Shown one piece after another: positions 25,965 to 33,610 of a DNA stretch of 64,000 bases. Position 1 is the stretch's first letter; the number at the start of each line of letters is the position of its first letter. The position numbers were made by a program, and so were the translations under genes. A model generated the notes under the pieces. The model saw nothing but the letters and a program-made list of their open reading frames with translations, was not told the origin of the DNA and searched no databases. The stretch is from Chitinophaga pinensis DSM 2588 (GTDB lineage Bacteria; Bacteroidota; Bacteroidia; Chitinophagales; Chitinophagaceae). The stretch lies in contig NC_013132.1 of assembly GCF_000024005.1 (NCBI RefSeq), positions 7,806,001 to 7,870,000 on the forward strand, read 5' to 3'.

Positions 25965-26298
25965 ATAAGCGGCTTAATAGTGGATGTGTAATGACCATAA
26001 TGACCTTACTATCCAAAACTACAAACAGCCTGGTAAAAGGAAAAATTAAAATCAGCAGTACAGCTGAAGGGCTTACTTGCATCATCTCACCAGTACACCA
26101 ACACAGCCTGCCAGCAAAATATGTACTGCCATAAAACATAAAGGGAAACCAAGATCCACTCACTTCGCCCGTACAGGCACAACAAGACCAGCTATCAGTA
26201 CACTCACCTGTCAGCACAATGGAATACGCGCAATAAAAAAAACGAAATCAGGTTAACAAACAGCGAATAAAAGCCAATAAGGAAAAAAGTTGCATAGG
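25965..26298. other. 334-base stretch with no supported gene
   Basis: No promoter with both elements, hairpin terminator or repeat stands out. One 89-codon minus-strand open frame (25948-26217) overlaps the acylphosphatase start and has an uneven, Cys/Ser/Thr-rich composition; I do not believe it is a gene. Confidence 0.5.
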
Positions 26299-26913
26299 TT
26301 ATGCTGCGTAATTAAACAGGTTAATATCCTGCTGAACCGCTTCATCTCCAAATATGAATTCTTTTACAGGCTCGTAGTGACCACCACTTGCCGGCTTACG
26401 TAACAGCATAAAGCTCTTACATTGAAAACTCCGTACAAAAACCTGATTGTAAAAATGATCATACACTTTATCAAATTCAGGTGTACTGATAGCCCTGGCA
26501 ATAGTGATATGCGGCTTGAATGATCCCGGCTTTATATCAAACTCATGTAGTATTTTCTTATGTAGCTCAACGAGAGGTTTGGGATTCGCTACATTAACAT
26601 AGATCGTTCGTTTATCCGGTCCGTGTTCAAAATGGTCAAACTTTGAGGTATATAACGTGAAGCCTGATTGTCTTCTGGCGATATCATCCAGCATATGAAC
26701 GAAATCTTCCTGGAATCTCTCAGGGAATACAGATCTGAAAAGACTGATATGCGCCTTGGAAAAGCGACTACCGTACATTCCCAGTTCCTGGGCAACTAAC
26801 TGCTTTAATGCCGTTACATCATTGGCAATACTAGTACCTGGACTTACTACCAACAAGTAATCAAACAATGGTTCCTGTTCAAATGCAAGTGTGTTATCTG
26901 TATGCATAACCAA
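26299..26913 (-). CDS. 2'-5' RNA ligase-like (2H phosphoesterase) protein
   Basis: Member of the 2H phosphoesterase/ligase fold, which acts on cyclic-phosphate or 2'-5' linked RNA ends. The two catalytic HxT/S motifs are visible as KAHISLFRSV (about 53-62) and KPHITIARA (about 134-142), 80 residues apart as in LigT/ThpR. The 204-residue length fits. The start may be the first ATG or the one two codons later. The gene stands alone, between a 334-base empty stretch and a heptamer array. Substrate unknown. Confidence 0.82.
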   Translation of the reverse strand: MVMHTDNTLAFEQEPLFDYLLVVSPGTSIANDVTALKQLVAQELGMYGSRFSKAHISLFRSVFPERFQEDFVHMLDDIARRQSGFTLYTSKFDHFEHGPDKRTIYVNVANPKPLVELHKKILHEFDIKPGSFKPHITIARAISTPEFDKVYDHFYNQVFVRSFQCKSFMLLRKPASGGHYEPVKEFIFGDEAVQQDINLFNYAA

Positions 26914-27134
26914 GTAGTTTTTAAATTAAGATGTACTGGTTACTTGAATATTGACAATACAAATATACTAACTTTCTACTGAAATACTAATATTTTTAGC
27001 ATTTTATACTAATTAATTTCGTTTGCCAACATATCAACCTGATTACAAACAACTTAAAGCGAAAACAAACTGCTTATTTTTTTAGTACGAGACGGTAAAA
27101 CACACCCTTTTACCCCAAAACACCTCTAAAAACA

Positions 27135-27235
27135 ATCCTTAATTCTTAATCCTTAATTCTTAATCCTTAATTCTTAATCCTTAATTCTTAATTCCTAATT
27201 CTTAATTCCTAATTCTTAATTCCTAATTCCTAATT
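27135..27235 (-). repeat. long heptamer array 3' of tpiA
   Basis: About 14 units of TTAATCC/TTAATTC/CTAATTC on the plus strand (AATTAGG/AATTAAG reading with tpiA). It begins directly at the T-run of the tpiA terminator. This copy has no clear inverted second arm. The rest of 26914-27134 is AT-rich with no recognisable feature. Confidence 0.85.
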
Positions 27236-27262
27236 AAAAAAAGCGGACCATCCGGCCCGCTT
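27235..27262 (-). terminator. intrinsic terminator of tpiA
   Basis: On the minus strand AAGCGGGC pairs with GTCCGCTT around a short loop, followed by seven T's that run into the heptamer array. Confidence 0.85.
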
Positions 27263-27285
27263 CCCCAATATATTTTCTGATTAGC

Positions 27286-28047
27286 TTATCCCAGATGACT
27301 AACGATAGCCAGGAAATCAGCAGCTACCAATGAAGCACCGCCGATCAGACCACCATCCACATCAGGACAAGCAAACAGTTCACCTGCATTAGAAGGTTTT
27401 GCACTACCACCATACTGGATAGTCAGGCGTAAAGCCGCTTCTCTGCCATATTTAGCAGCGATCTGTCCTCTGATGAAAGCGTGCATATCCTGGGCCTGCG
27501 CAGCGCTCGCTGTCAGACCAGTACCGATTGCCCAGATTGGCTCATAAGCGATAACGACATCTTTCAGCTGCTCTTCAGTCAGGTGATACAGGCTCTCTTC
27601 CAGCTGTTTTGCAACATATTCGTTCTGTGTTTCAGCTTTCCTTACTTCCAGTGGTTCACCGCAACAGAAGATTGGTTTGATGCCGTTTGCCAGCGCCAGA
27701 TCAATTTTCTTTGCCAGTACAGCATTGCTTTCCTGGAAATATTCCCTTCTCTCAGAGTGACCCAGTATTACATAGTCAACACCAATAGAAGCCAGCATTT
27801 CTGCAGATACCTCACCAGTATATGCACCAGATTTCTCAGATGCACAGTTCTGAGCTGCCACATAAAAACCAGGCGTATTTTTCAATAATGCCTTTGCTTT
27901 CAACAGGTATGGAAAAGGGGTGGCGACTACCACTTCCTGTCCTTCCTTCAAACGCAGGCCAGCCTGCAAAATGTCATTGATCAGCTGTTCTGCCTGTCCG
28001 ATGGTCAGGTTCATTTTCCAGTTTCCAGCAACGATTTTTTTTCTCAT
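27286..28047 (-). CDS. tpiA: triose-phosphate isomerase
   Basis: Interconverts dihydroxyacetone phosphate and glyceraldehyde 3-phosphate in glycolysis. The 253 residues contain all catalytic elements: AGNWKMN with the substrate lysine (about 8-12), the electrophilic histidine in ILGHSERREYF (about 97) and the base glutamate in YEPIWAIGTG (about 169), plus the phosphate-binding YGGS and GGLIGGASL. It lies 33 bases downstream of the GlmU-like gene and is probably co-transcribed with it. Confidence 0.97.
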   Translation of the reverse strand: MRKKIVAGNWKMNLTIGQAEQLINDILQAGLRLKEGQEVVVATPFPYLLKAKALLKNTPGFYVAAQNCASEKSGAYTGEVSAEMLASIGVDYVILGHSERREYFQESNAVLAKKIDLALANGIKPIFCCGEPLEVRKAETQNEYVAKQLEESLYHLTEEQLKDVVIAYEPIWAIGTGLTASAAQAQDMHAFIRGQIAAKYGREAALRLTIQYGGSAKPSNAGELFACPDVDGGLIGGASLVAADFLAIVSHLG

Positions 28048-28080
28048 GTCTATCGCTATATTGATTTTTAAAAAGGTTTA

Positions 28081-29250
28081 TTAATCATCTGAAAGCTTTG
28101 CAAACAAAACTTCCAGTACCTGTTTGTCTGTCTCCGTCATCTCCTGCCCTTTAAAGCGCATCCAGGTCTCGATATCGCGTAAAGCCTGCGCAATACGGTA
28201 ACGTTCTGTTTTCCCCGCGCCACCCCATGAAAAGGAAGGCACAAATTTAGGCGGAAAATCGCCCCCGAATATATTACAGGAGGCGCCGATCACCGTACCC
28301 GTATTCAGCATCGTACCAATGCCACAACGGCTGTAATCTCCCATCAGCAATCCACATTTGTTACCTGCCGGCTCCGCCTGCTGCAAAGCCTCCACCCAGA
28401 CTCTTACCACACTCCCATTGTTCTTCAGATTAGAACAGGTCGCATTAGCACCCAGGTTACACCATTCCCCGATCACCGCATCTCCCAGGTAACCGTCATG
28501 CCCTTTATTAGAATAACCGAACATTATCACATTCTTGATCTCTCCCCCTCCTACACTGCCAGGTCCCAGCGTCGTCGCCCCATATACCTTAGTGCCCATT
28601 TTCAGCACCGCCTTCTCTCCCATCGCCAGCGGCCCTCTTACCAGACAACCTTCCATAACCTCCGCATTCCTTCCGATATAAATAGGTCCGGTCAGCGCAT
28701 TCAGGATACTGTGCTCTACCACCGCCCCCTCCTCCAGGAAGATCTGCTCCGCACCACTCACCTTATTCGTATCACTGAGAGGCGCCGATACCCTTCCGGC
28801 AGTCAGCAGGTCAAAATCACTGCGAAGCGCCTTATCATTCAACAAAAAGAAATCCCAGGGCCTCCTCACCGCCGATATTTCGCCAAGATACTCTTTTCGT
28901 TCTATAGGTGCTGCATCAGGTTGATCTCCCGGCATCACCTTAGCAATGAATTCATCCGACTTATAAAGTCCCTGACCAGGCTGCAATGCAGCAATAGCCT
29001 GTACCAATGCCTTATCTGGCAGCACATTTCCTGCAATCAGGACTGCCGGCATGGTCTCATCTCTTTTAAGCGGGTATTTTTGTTGTAAATAAGGGACGGT
29101 GAAGTGACTGATAGCGGTATTCAGCCAATGCTCCCATTTCTCGCGGATCGTCAGAATACCTATACGGCAGGCTGCCACCGGTCTTGTATGCGTGAAGGGA
29201 TATAACAGCTCTCGGGCGGGCGTGTCTAAAAGAATGTAATTCCGCTTCAT
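28081..29250 (-). CDS. GlmU-like sugar nucleotidyltransferase (alternative Bacteroidota type)
   Basis: Probable UDP-N-acetylglucosamine pathway enzyme. The N-terminal half (about 1-175) resembles a degenerate nucleotidyltransferase (NYILLDTPARELLYPFTHTRPVAACRIGILTIREKWE) without the canonical GGxGTR loop, and the second half (about 178-345) is a left-handed beta-helix of hexapeptide repeats (GPIYIGRNAEVMEGCLVRG; NLGANATCSNLKNN), as in GlmU acetyltransferase domains. This architecture and opening match the Bacteroidota group annotated as putative GlmU-like protein. The exact reaction is unproven. Its pairing with tpiA is common in the phylum. Confidence 0.8.
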   Translation of the reverse strand: MKRNYILLDTPARELLYPFTHTRPVAACRIGILTIREKWEHWLNTAISHFTVPYLQQKYPLKRDETMPAVLIAGNVLPDKALVQAIAALQPGQGLYKSDEFIAKVMPGDQPDAAPIERKEYLGEISAVRRPWDFFLLNDKALRSDFDLLTAGRVSAPLSDTNKVSGAEQIFLEEGAVVEHSILNALTGPIYIGRNAEVMEGCLVRGPLAMGEKAVLKMGTKVYGATTLGPGSVGGGEIKNVIMFGYSNKGHDGYLGDAVIGEWCNLGANATCSNLKNNGSVVRVWVEALQQAEPAGNKCGLLMGDYSRCGIGTMLNTGTVIGASCNIFGGDFPPKFVPSFSWGGAGKTERYRIAQALRDIETWMRFKGQEMTETDKQVLEVLFAKLSDD

Positions 29251-29260
29251 AGGGGATAAA

Positions 29261-29294
29261 AATAAAAAATCCCATCGAAAATGCCGATGGGATT
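29261..29294 (-). terminator. intrinsic terminator of the L31 gene
   Basis: On the minus strand AATCCCATCG pairs with CGATGGGATT around a 7-base loop, then a T-rich tract. It separates the L31 gene from the GlmU-like gene downstream. Confidence 0.88.
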
Positions 29295-29318
29295 CTTGAA
29301 AATATTTTAGAGGCCTGA

Positions 29319-29570
29319 TTAGGCTTTCTTAGCGTAACGTTTGTTGAATTTGTCGATACGTCCTGCTGTATCCACCAATACGTTCTTACCAGTATAGAAA
29401 GGGTGAGAAGTATTAGAAATTTCCAGCTTAATTACCGGGTACTCGTTACCATCTTCCCAGGTGATAGTTTCTTTGGAAGGAGCGGTAGAACGGCTTAAAA
29501 AGCTAGTACCGTTTGACATATCTTTGAATACTACAAATCTGTAGCTTTCTGGATGGATTCCCTGTTTCAT
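29319..29570 (-). CDS. rpmE2: 50S ribosomal protein L31, type B
   Basis: An 83-residue L31 of the zinc-free type B: it starts [16 protein letters not shown] and has no CxxC pairs, unlike type [26 protein letters not shown] is the conserved C-terminal block. Type-B L31 often replaces the zinc form under zinc limitation, but in many Bacteroidota it is the only L31; this window cannot tell. It has a canonical promoter and a leader of about 100 bases containing short hairpins. Confidence 0.96.
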   Translation of the reverse strand: MKQGIHPESYRFVVFKDMSNGTSFLSRSTAPSKETITWEDGNEYPVIKLEISNTSHPFYTGKNVLVDTAGRIDKFNKRYAKKA

Positions 29571-29678
29571 CTGAATGTTAATTTTCTTTTTGTTACCAGA
29601 TGCAACCCCGCATATTCATTCTTCTGATGCATGATGAATGCCATGCTTGGTTTCATACCAATATTATTAGACAGGGTG

Positions 29679-29709
29679 CAAAGGTAAAATAATTTTTCAA
29701 AAACACAAA
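29679..29709 (-). promoter_or_regulatory. promoter of the L31 gene
   Basis: On the minus strand TTTG (29709-29706) and TACCTTTG (29686-29679) are exactly 19 bases apart, a full match to the Bacteroidota consensus. Transcription should begin near 29673, leaving a leader of about 100 bases. Confidence 0.82.
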
Positions 29710-29725
29710 CTGAAGACTAAATATT

Positions 29726-30217
29726 TTAGCTCTTCATATTTATATACTGTAAAGGAATACCTAAGTTCGCTTCCTTCGTCTTCTGTATAACCTCCTGTAA
29801 ATCATCGATCTTTTTACCGGTCACCCTTACAATATCGTCCATAATGGCCGCCTGTACCTTAGCCCCGGAATCTTTGATCAATTTAACCAGCTTCTTGGCA
29901 TCTTCCTGTTTGATACCATTTCTGATAGGAACGTCTTTTTTAACCACCTTTCCGCTCTGGTAATGCTCCTTACTCAGATCGAAAATGTTACCGTCCAGCC
30001 CCTGCCGCATCGTACGACTGATCAGGACGTCAATTACCTGGCCCAGCTTCATATCGCTGTCTACCTCGATGGTCAGGCCCAGTTCCTTCTTATTCAATTC
30101 AATAGTAACATGCGAATCTTTAAAGTCGTACCTGTTGGTAATCTCCTTTTTAACGGTGTTTATCGCATTATCAAGTGTCTGTGTATCCACTTTGCTAACA
30201 ATATCAAAGGATGGCAT
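29726..30217 (-). CDS. YajQ family nucleotide-binding protein
   Basis: A 163-residue cytosolic protein of two ferredoxin-like halves. It starts MPSFDIVSKVDTQTLDNAINTVKKEITNRYDFK, the family's highly conserved opening, so the ATG at 30217 is chosen over an upstream start at 30271. LISRTMRQGLDG and the terminal GIPLQYINMK are also typical. Members bind cyclic di-GMP or other nucleotides in some bacteria; that role is not shown for this group. A minus-strand TATATTTG box lies 41 bases upstream of the start. Confidence 0.93.
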   Translation of the reverse strand: MPSFDIVSKVDTQTLDNAINTVKKEITNRYDFKDSHVTIELNKKELGLTIEVDSDMKLGQVIDVLISRTMRQGLDGNIFDLSKEHYQSGKVVKKDVPIRNGIKQEDAKKLVKLIKDSGAKVQAAIMDDIVRVTGKKIDDLQEVIQKTKEANLGIPLQYINMKS

Positions 30218-30257
30218 GCTGAAATATTTTAATAATCTACTAATTACGTAAGGGCTA

Positions 30258-30265
30258 CAAATATA
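30258..30265 (-). promoter_or_regulatory. candidate -7 box for the yajQ gene
   Basis: Minus-strand TATATTTG matches TAnnTTTG; the -33 position holds T's of the adjacent terminator rather than a clean TTTG. Confidence 0.4.
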
Positions 30266-30283
30266 AATCAATACTGGCTTATA

Positions 30284-30312
30284 TAAAAAAACCCCGGGAC
30301 AATACCCGGGGT
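30284..30312 (-). terminator. intrinsic terminator of the ECF operon
   Basis: On the minus strand ACCCCGGG pairs with CCCGGGGT around a 6-base loop, followed by seven T's. A second hairpin (GTTAACGG/CCGTTAAC, about 30316-30338) lies just before it. Together they end the four-gene operon. Confidence 0.9.
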
Positions 30313-30378
30313 GTGTTAACGGAATGCCTCCCGTTAACAGGCTGCATTGTATCTGCTACAAGCAGCCAACAACTATCT

Positions 30379-31113
30379 TTAGTCAACTTTAGTGATCTTC
30401 GCCATGCCAGAAGAGGACTGGTTGATCACCGGTGACCCTTTATAACGGATCTTACCCATACCGGCAACACTCACATCCAGCTTCTTCTCCACAGCAATGT
30501 CCAGTTTACCGGTACCGGAAATAGAGACCTTCGCGTCGGAAGACTGCAATTCCAGTGCTTCCACATCAGCAGTACCTGAGATCTCATATTTGGTGGATGG
30601 AATATGTCCTTTCAGGTTCAGGTGACTGGAACCAGACACTTCTACTGCCAGGTTGCTGGCATCCAGCTCCAGCTCTGTATTGGTAGAACCACTGAAAGAG
30701 AATTTCACACTATTTCCCTTCAGTTTGCCTTTGCTGTAAAATCCGCCGCTACCGCTGGAATTTAATTCTTCCAGCTGATCCAGGGTCACATATATATTGA
30801 TGGTTTTAGATGGCTTGATATCATATCCTCTTTTTGTACCGATCTCCAGATCATTCCCTCTCAGCTTCGTCTCGATATATGGCAGCAGGTTATCATCTGC
30901 TTCAATTCTGATATCGTTTTTAGCACCAGGCGTGATATACACGTTATAGGAACCTGAAGTGCTGATACTCCTGAATGGTCCTTCCGTACGGGCTTCTGAT
31001 TTAATGTTACCGCTCCCCTTTACTTTTTCATTGAGGACATTAAAGGCAGATGCGGTGATAGTGAACAGCAATAGTGCTACTGGCAGTACCCAGTTTAAAC
31101 GTAATGTTTTCAT
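30379..31113 (-). CDS. exported head-GIN/DUF2807 adhesin-like protein
   Basis: Signal peptide about 1-23, then a beta-helical domain with regular repeats (IRIEADDNLLPYIETKLRGNDLEIG; SGSGGFYSKGKLKGNSVKFSFSGS) characteristic of DUF2807/GIN proteins. Mature protein probably lies in the periplasm or at the surface. It is the last gene of an operon led by an ECF sigma factor, 43 bases after the DUF4097-like gene. Function is not established for the family; an envelope-stress role is inference from context. Confidence 0.85.
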   Translation of the reverse strand: MKTLRLNWVLPVALLLFTITASAFNVLNEKVKGSGNIKSEARTEGPFRSISTSGSYNVYITPGAKNDIRIEADDNLLPYIETKLRGNDLEIGTKRGYDIKPSKTINIYVTLDQLEELNSSGSGGFYSKGKLKGNSVKFSFSGSTNTELELDASNLAVEVSGSSHLNLKGHIPSTKYEISGTADVEALELQSSDAKVSISGTGKLDIAVEKKLDVSVAGMGKIRYKGSPVINQSSSGMAKITKVD

Positions 31114-31156
31114 ACATGAGATTTAACGATGAAGGATTTTTTGCTGATTGTGTTAA

Positions 31157-32242
31157 TTAACGGCTTTCAAAGCTGATATCACTGTACACGCCGTTCACCG
31201 TAACGGTGGCAGATCTGTCGTCTGCGTTGGACGTGGAAGCCGAGTATATTAATTGTGAATTCTTCTTAATGCTGGATACATTCTTCAGGGAAATTTCGCC
31301 TGTTCTGACATCCCCGTTGTTCAGCTGCGCTTTTATTTGCAGACCGAGTCGTCGTGGTACACCCAGCTTTACATCGGTGTACGTCAGTTGCAGCTCAGCA
31401 CTCTTAAAACCTGTTCCCAACGCTTTTACAGACAGATCGCCATACACCAGTTTTGAATTGATATCTGACTGAACCTCTGCAAAACGAAAATCAGTATAAG
31501 TGTTTCTGCCATTGAATGAACCAACCTTGTTGACGTTGTATTCATCATAGTTGCCGTTGGTAGCCAATCGGGTCACTGTACCCAGGTTGTATTCACAATA
31601 ATTGGAACGCGTGGTCAGTGAAGCGATCATATCGCTTTTAAGATTGGAATAGTTAGCCCTGATATTCACCGTCTCCGCTTTACCAATACGGCCACGGTCA
31701 CAGTAATTCATATTCAGTTCCAGCGTTCTCTCCGCTTCCTTGATATCATAATTGCAATAGTTCATTTTGATAGACGCCGGGAACGACAACACATCTGTGA
31801 TCACATCCCCGAAGTTGTTGTCCAGCACCAGCTGCGCCAGTCGCTCAGGAACATACATCTCATAGTCGATGTTCACATAATCCTTTGAATCTTTTTTGCC
31901 CCCCCAGGAGAACCATTTGCTGCCGGAAGATGACGGATTATACACCGTTTGCAGACTCGCACTATTACCGGAATTATTCTGCGCAATGTCTACCATATTC
32001 ACGATGGAGGTCGCTTCCTCTACGCTTTTACCGAAACCTGTGATAGTAATGGTCGCCTTTACTTCATTTTTATTCCAGGTATGCACAATGATCTTACCAT
32101 ACTTGTTACTAACACTTAACGTAGTACCAGGATTCGTGCTGAATTCTTTTACAATAACCTTTTTAAATTCACTGTCCCCTTTCTTACCGTAGGTGAGTAT
32201 AGGTAGCAATAACAATAACAGGATACTAAATTTCTCTTTCAT
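31157..32242 (-). CDS. exported DUF4097-like beta-repeat protein
   Basis: Signal peptide about 1-19 (ending LTYG). The mature part is built from short beta repeats (ATITITGFGK, NMNYCDRGRIG, IRANYSNLKSD, TTRSNYCEYNLG, LATNGNYDEYNVNKVGS, NGRNTYTDFRFAEV), many with an N-Y pair, like the beta-helices of DUF4097 and DUF2807 proteins. Its start overlaps the end of the anti-sigma gene by 17 bases, so the two are translationally linked. Probably another product of the sigma-controlled envelope operon. Exact function unknown. Confidence 0.75.
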   Translation of the reverse strand: MKEKFSILLLLLLPILTYGKKGDSEFKKVIVKEFSTNPGTTLSVSNKYGKIIVHTWNKNEVKATITITGFGKSVEEATSIVNMVDIAQNNSGNSASLQTVYNPSSSGSKWFSWGGKKDSKDYVNIDYEMYVPERLAQLVLDNNFGDVITDVLSFPASIKMNYCNYDIKEAERTLELNMNYCDRGRIGKAETVNIRANYSNLKSDMIASLTTRSNYCEYNLGTVTRLATNGNYDEYNVNKVGSFNGRNTYTDFRFAEVQSDINSKLVYGDLSVKALGTGFKSAELQLTYTDVKLGVPRRLGLQIKAQLNNGDVRTGEISLKNVSSIKKNSQLIYSASTSNADDRSATVTVNGVYSDISFESR

Positions 32243-32777
32243 AATTAGATTGCTTTTGGCTTACGGGCTGTTTTTCTCTCAGCTCTTCTAATATTTTATC
32301 AAGCAGGTCCAGCTTCATCTGGTAATAGCGGACCATCGCTGCTTTAATTCTTTCATTGCCTGGATTCTGGATCAGTTCCGCTTCCAGCATCTGATAGGTC
32401 TCATTACGCAACTCCAGTTCCTTACGACCTACGCTATCCAGTCCTAATACAGAATTCGGATAACTTTTAATTGTCTGCAAGCGCTGCTCTATCTGCGAAG
32501 TATAATACATCTTCGCTTCCTGCATTTCAGGAGCTACGTTGATCAGGTGCTGCGATTGCTTCATCTGCAGGAACTGATAGATCATGACGCTGTTCACCAG
32601 CAATACGAGAATAGCAGCTGCTTTCAACCAGTGACGGCCGATCATTTGAATCACCCTGTTTTTGCGGGGTGGATTAAGCTGCTGTTCCAGGCTAGCCCAT
32701 ACTCCCGGACCAGGACCGGCTGCTTCAAATTCCTGACGATGCTGTCGGACAAAATCTTCAAAACTACTTTCTGACAT
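32226..32777 (-). CDS. probable membrane anti-sigma factor
   Basis: A 183-residue protein with a cytoplasmic N-terminus (about 1-47, SFEDFVRQHRQEFEAAGPGPGVW), one transmembrane helix (about 50-70) and a periplasmic coiled-coil tail rich in Gln, Glu and Met. No zinc-binding anti-sigma motif is seen. Position identifies it: its ATG overlaps the stop of the ECF sigma gene as TGATG, the classic coupled sigma/anti-sigma arrangement, and topology fits. Recognisable homology is weak, so the call is contextual. Confidence 0.7.
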   Translation of the reverse strand: MSESSFEDFVRQHRQEFEAAGPGPGVWASLEQQLNPPRKNRVIQMIGRHWLKAAAILVLLVNSVMIYQFLQMKQSQHLINVAPEMQEAKMYYTSQIEQRLQTIKSYPNSVLGLDSVGRKELELRNETYQMLEAELIQNPGNERIKAAMVRYYQMKLDLLDKILEELREKQPVSQKQSNYEREI

Positions 32778-33343
32778 CAGCGTATTGATTTTCTCTGTTT
32801 TATGATCTGTCTCACTTTATCTTTTGCACGCATATACTGTGTTTTCACTGTTGACTCAGAAATGTCCAGCATGGAAGCAATTTCTTTATGTGAGTACTCT
32901 TCAAATATGTACAAGTTAAGAACGGTACGATAGCCGTGAGGCAAAACGTGTATCGCCTCCTTTATCGCAGCTACCGTCCAGGCAAAATCTGATTCGTCTA
33001 CGATTGTTTCTTCTTCTACGTCTATATTGTCTACTTCTTCAAAATATACTTTCTTTCTACGCAGGTGGCTCAGACAATGGTTCACAACTATTCGTTTGAT
33101 CCATGCTGTGACGCTGCCCGCGTTTTCAAGCCGTTCTATATTTTTAAACACCTGCATAAAAGCCTCCTGCAAGGTATCTTCGGCATCTGCCGGATTCCCC
33201 GTCATACGCAGACAGATGTTATACATTGCAGCAGAATATGCATTGTATAACTCACGGAATGCGAGCGTGTCTCCTTTCTTACACCGGGACACCAGGTGGT
33301 CTGTTATGGATGTATTGTTCAAGTTGTTGGCTGATGCTTGCAT
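32777..33343 (-). CDS. ECF RNA polymerase sigma factor
   Basis: A 188-residue extracytoplasmic-function sigma factor. Region 2 spans about 25-95 (AFRELYNAYSAAMYNICLRMTGNPADAEDTLQEAFMQVFKNI), binding core polymerase and the -10 element; region 4 spans about 125-180 (LPHGYRTVLNLYIFEEYSHKEIASMLDISESTVKTQYMRAKDKVR), the -35 binder. It heads a four-gene minus-strand operon with its probable anti-sigma factor and two exported beta proteins, and a non-housekeeping promoter lies directly before it, suggesting autoregulation. Confidence 0.94.
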   Translation of the reverse strand: MQASANNLNNTSITDHLVSRCKKGDTLAFRELYNAYSAAMYNICLRMTGNPADAEDTLQEAFMQVFKNIERLENAGSVTAWIKRIVVNHCLSHLRRKKVYFEEVDNIDVEEETIVDESDFAWTVAAIKEAIHVLPHGYRTVLNLYIFEEYSHKEIASMLDISESTVKTQYMRAKDKVRQIIKQRKSIR

Positions 33344-33348
33344 TATAA

Positions 33349-33373
33349 AGACAATATTTTAGAAAAAGGTTGC
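33349..33373 (-). promoter_or_regulatory. candidate ECF-type promoter of the sigma operon
   Basis: On the minus strand GCAACC (33373-33368) and GTCT (33352-33349) are 15 bases apart. This AAC-containing -35 with a GTCT -10 looks like ECF promoters and unlike the TTTG/TAnnTTTG housekeeping form. It lies immediately before the ATG at 33343, implying a very short or absent leader. Confidence 0.5.
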
Positions 33374-33443
33374 ACGGAAAGAGAATATTTTTAAAAACAA
33401 ACAACACAGAAGGCCACAATCAACTAATAATCAGCTTATAATA

Positions 33444-33537
33444 AATTAAGAATTAACAATTAAGAATTAAGAATTAACAATTAAACCTCCCCTTCGCTGC
33501 ATTCCAATTTTTAATTCTTAATTCCTAATTCCTAATT
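33444..33537. repeat. inverted heptamer element with core
   Basis: Left arm 33444-33484 (AATTAAG/AATTAAC units) faces right arm 33504-33537 (TTAATTC/CTAATTC units). Next to the right arm, 33492-33509 on the minus strand reads AATTGGAATGCAGCGAAG, the core shared with copies at 21264 and 62665. The right arm abuts the terminator of the barrel-protein gene. Confidence 0.8.
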
Positions 33538-33573
33538 AAAAAGAAGGACGCAACCCAAGAATAGGTCGCGTCC
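33537..33573 (-). terminator. intrinsic terminator of the outer-membrane barrel gene
   Basis: On the minus strand GGACGCGACC pairs with GGTTGCGTCC with one mismatch, followed by TTCTTTTT, then the heptamer array. Confidence 0.7.
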
Positions 33574-33610
33574 CTTCCATCCTTATATATATACCTAAAA
33601 ACAGGTCAGA

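Noticed and set aside
25948..26217. 89-codon minus-strand open frame upstream of acyP
   Set aside because: Overlaps the acyP start, has Cys/Ser-heavy uneven composition and no promoter.
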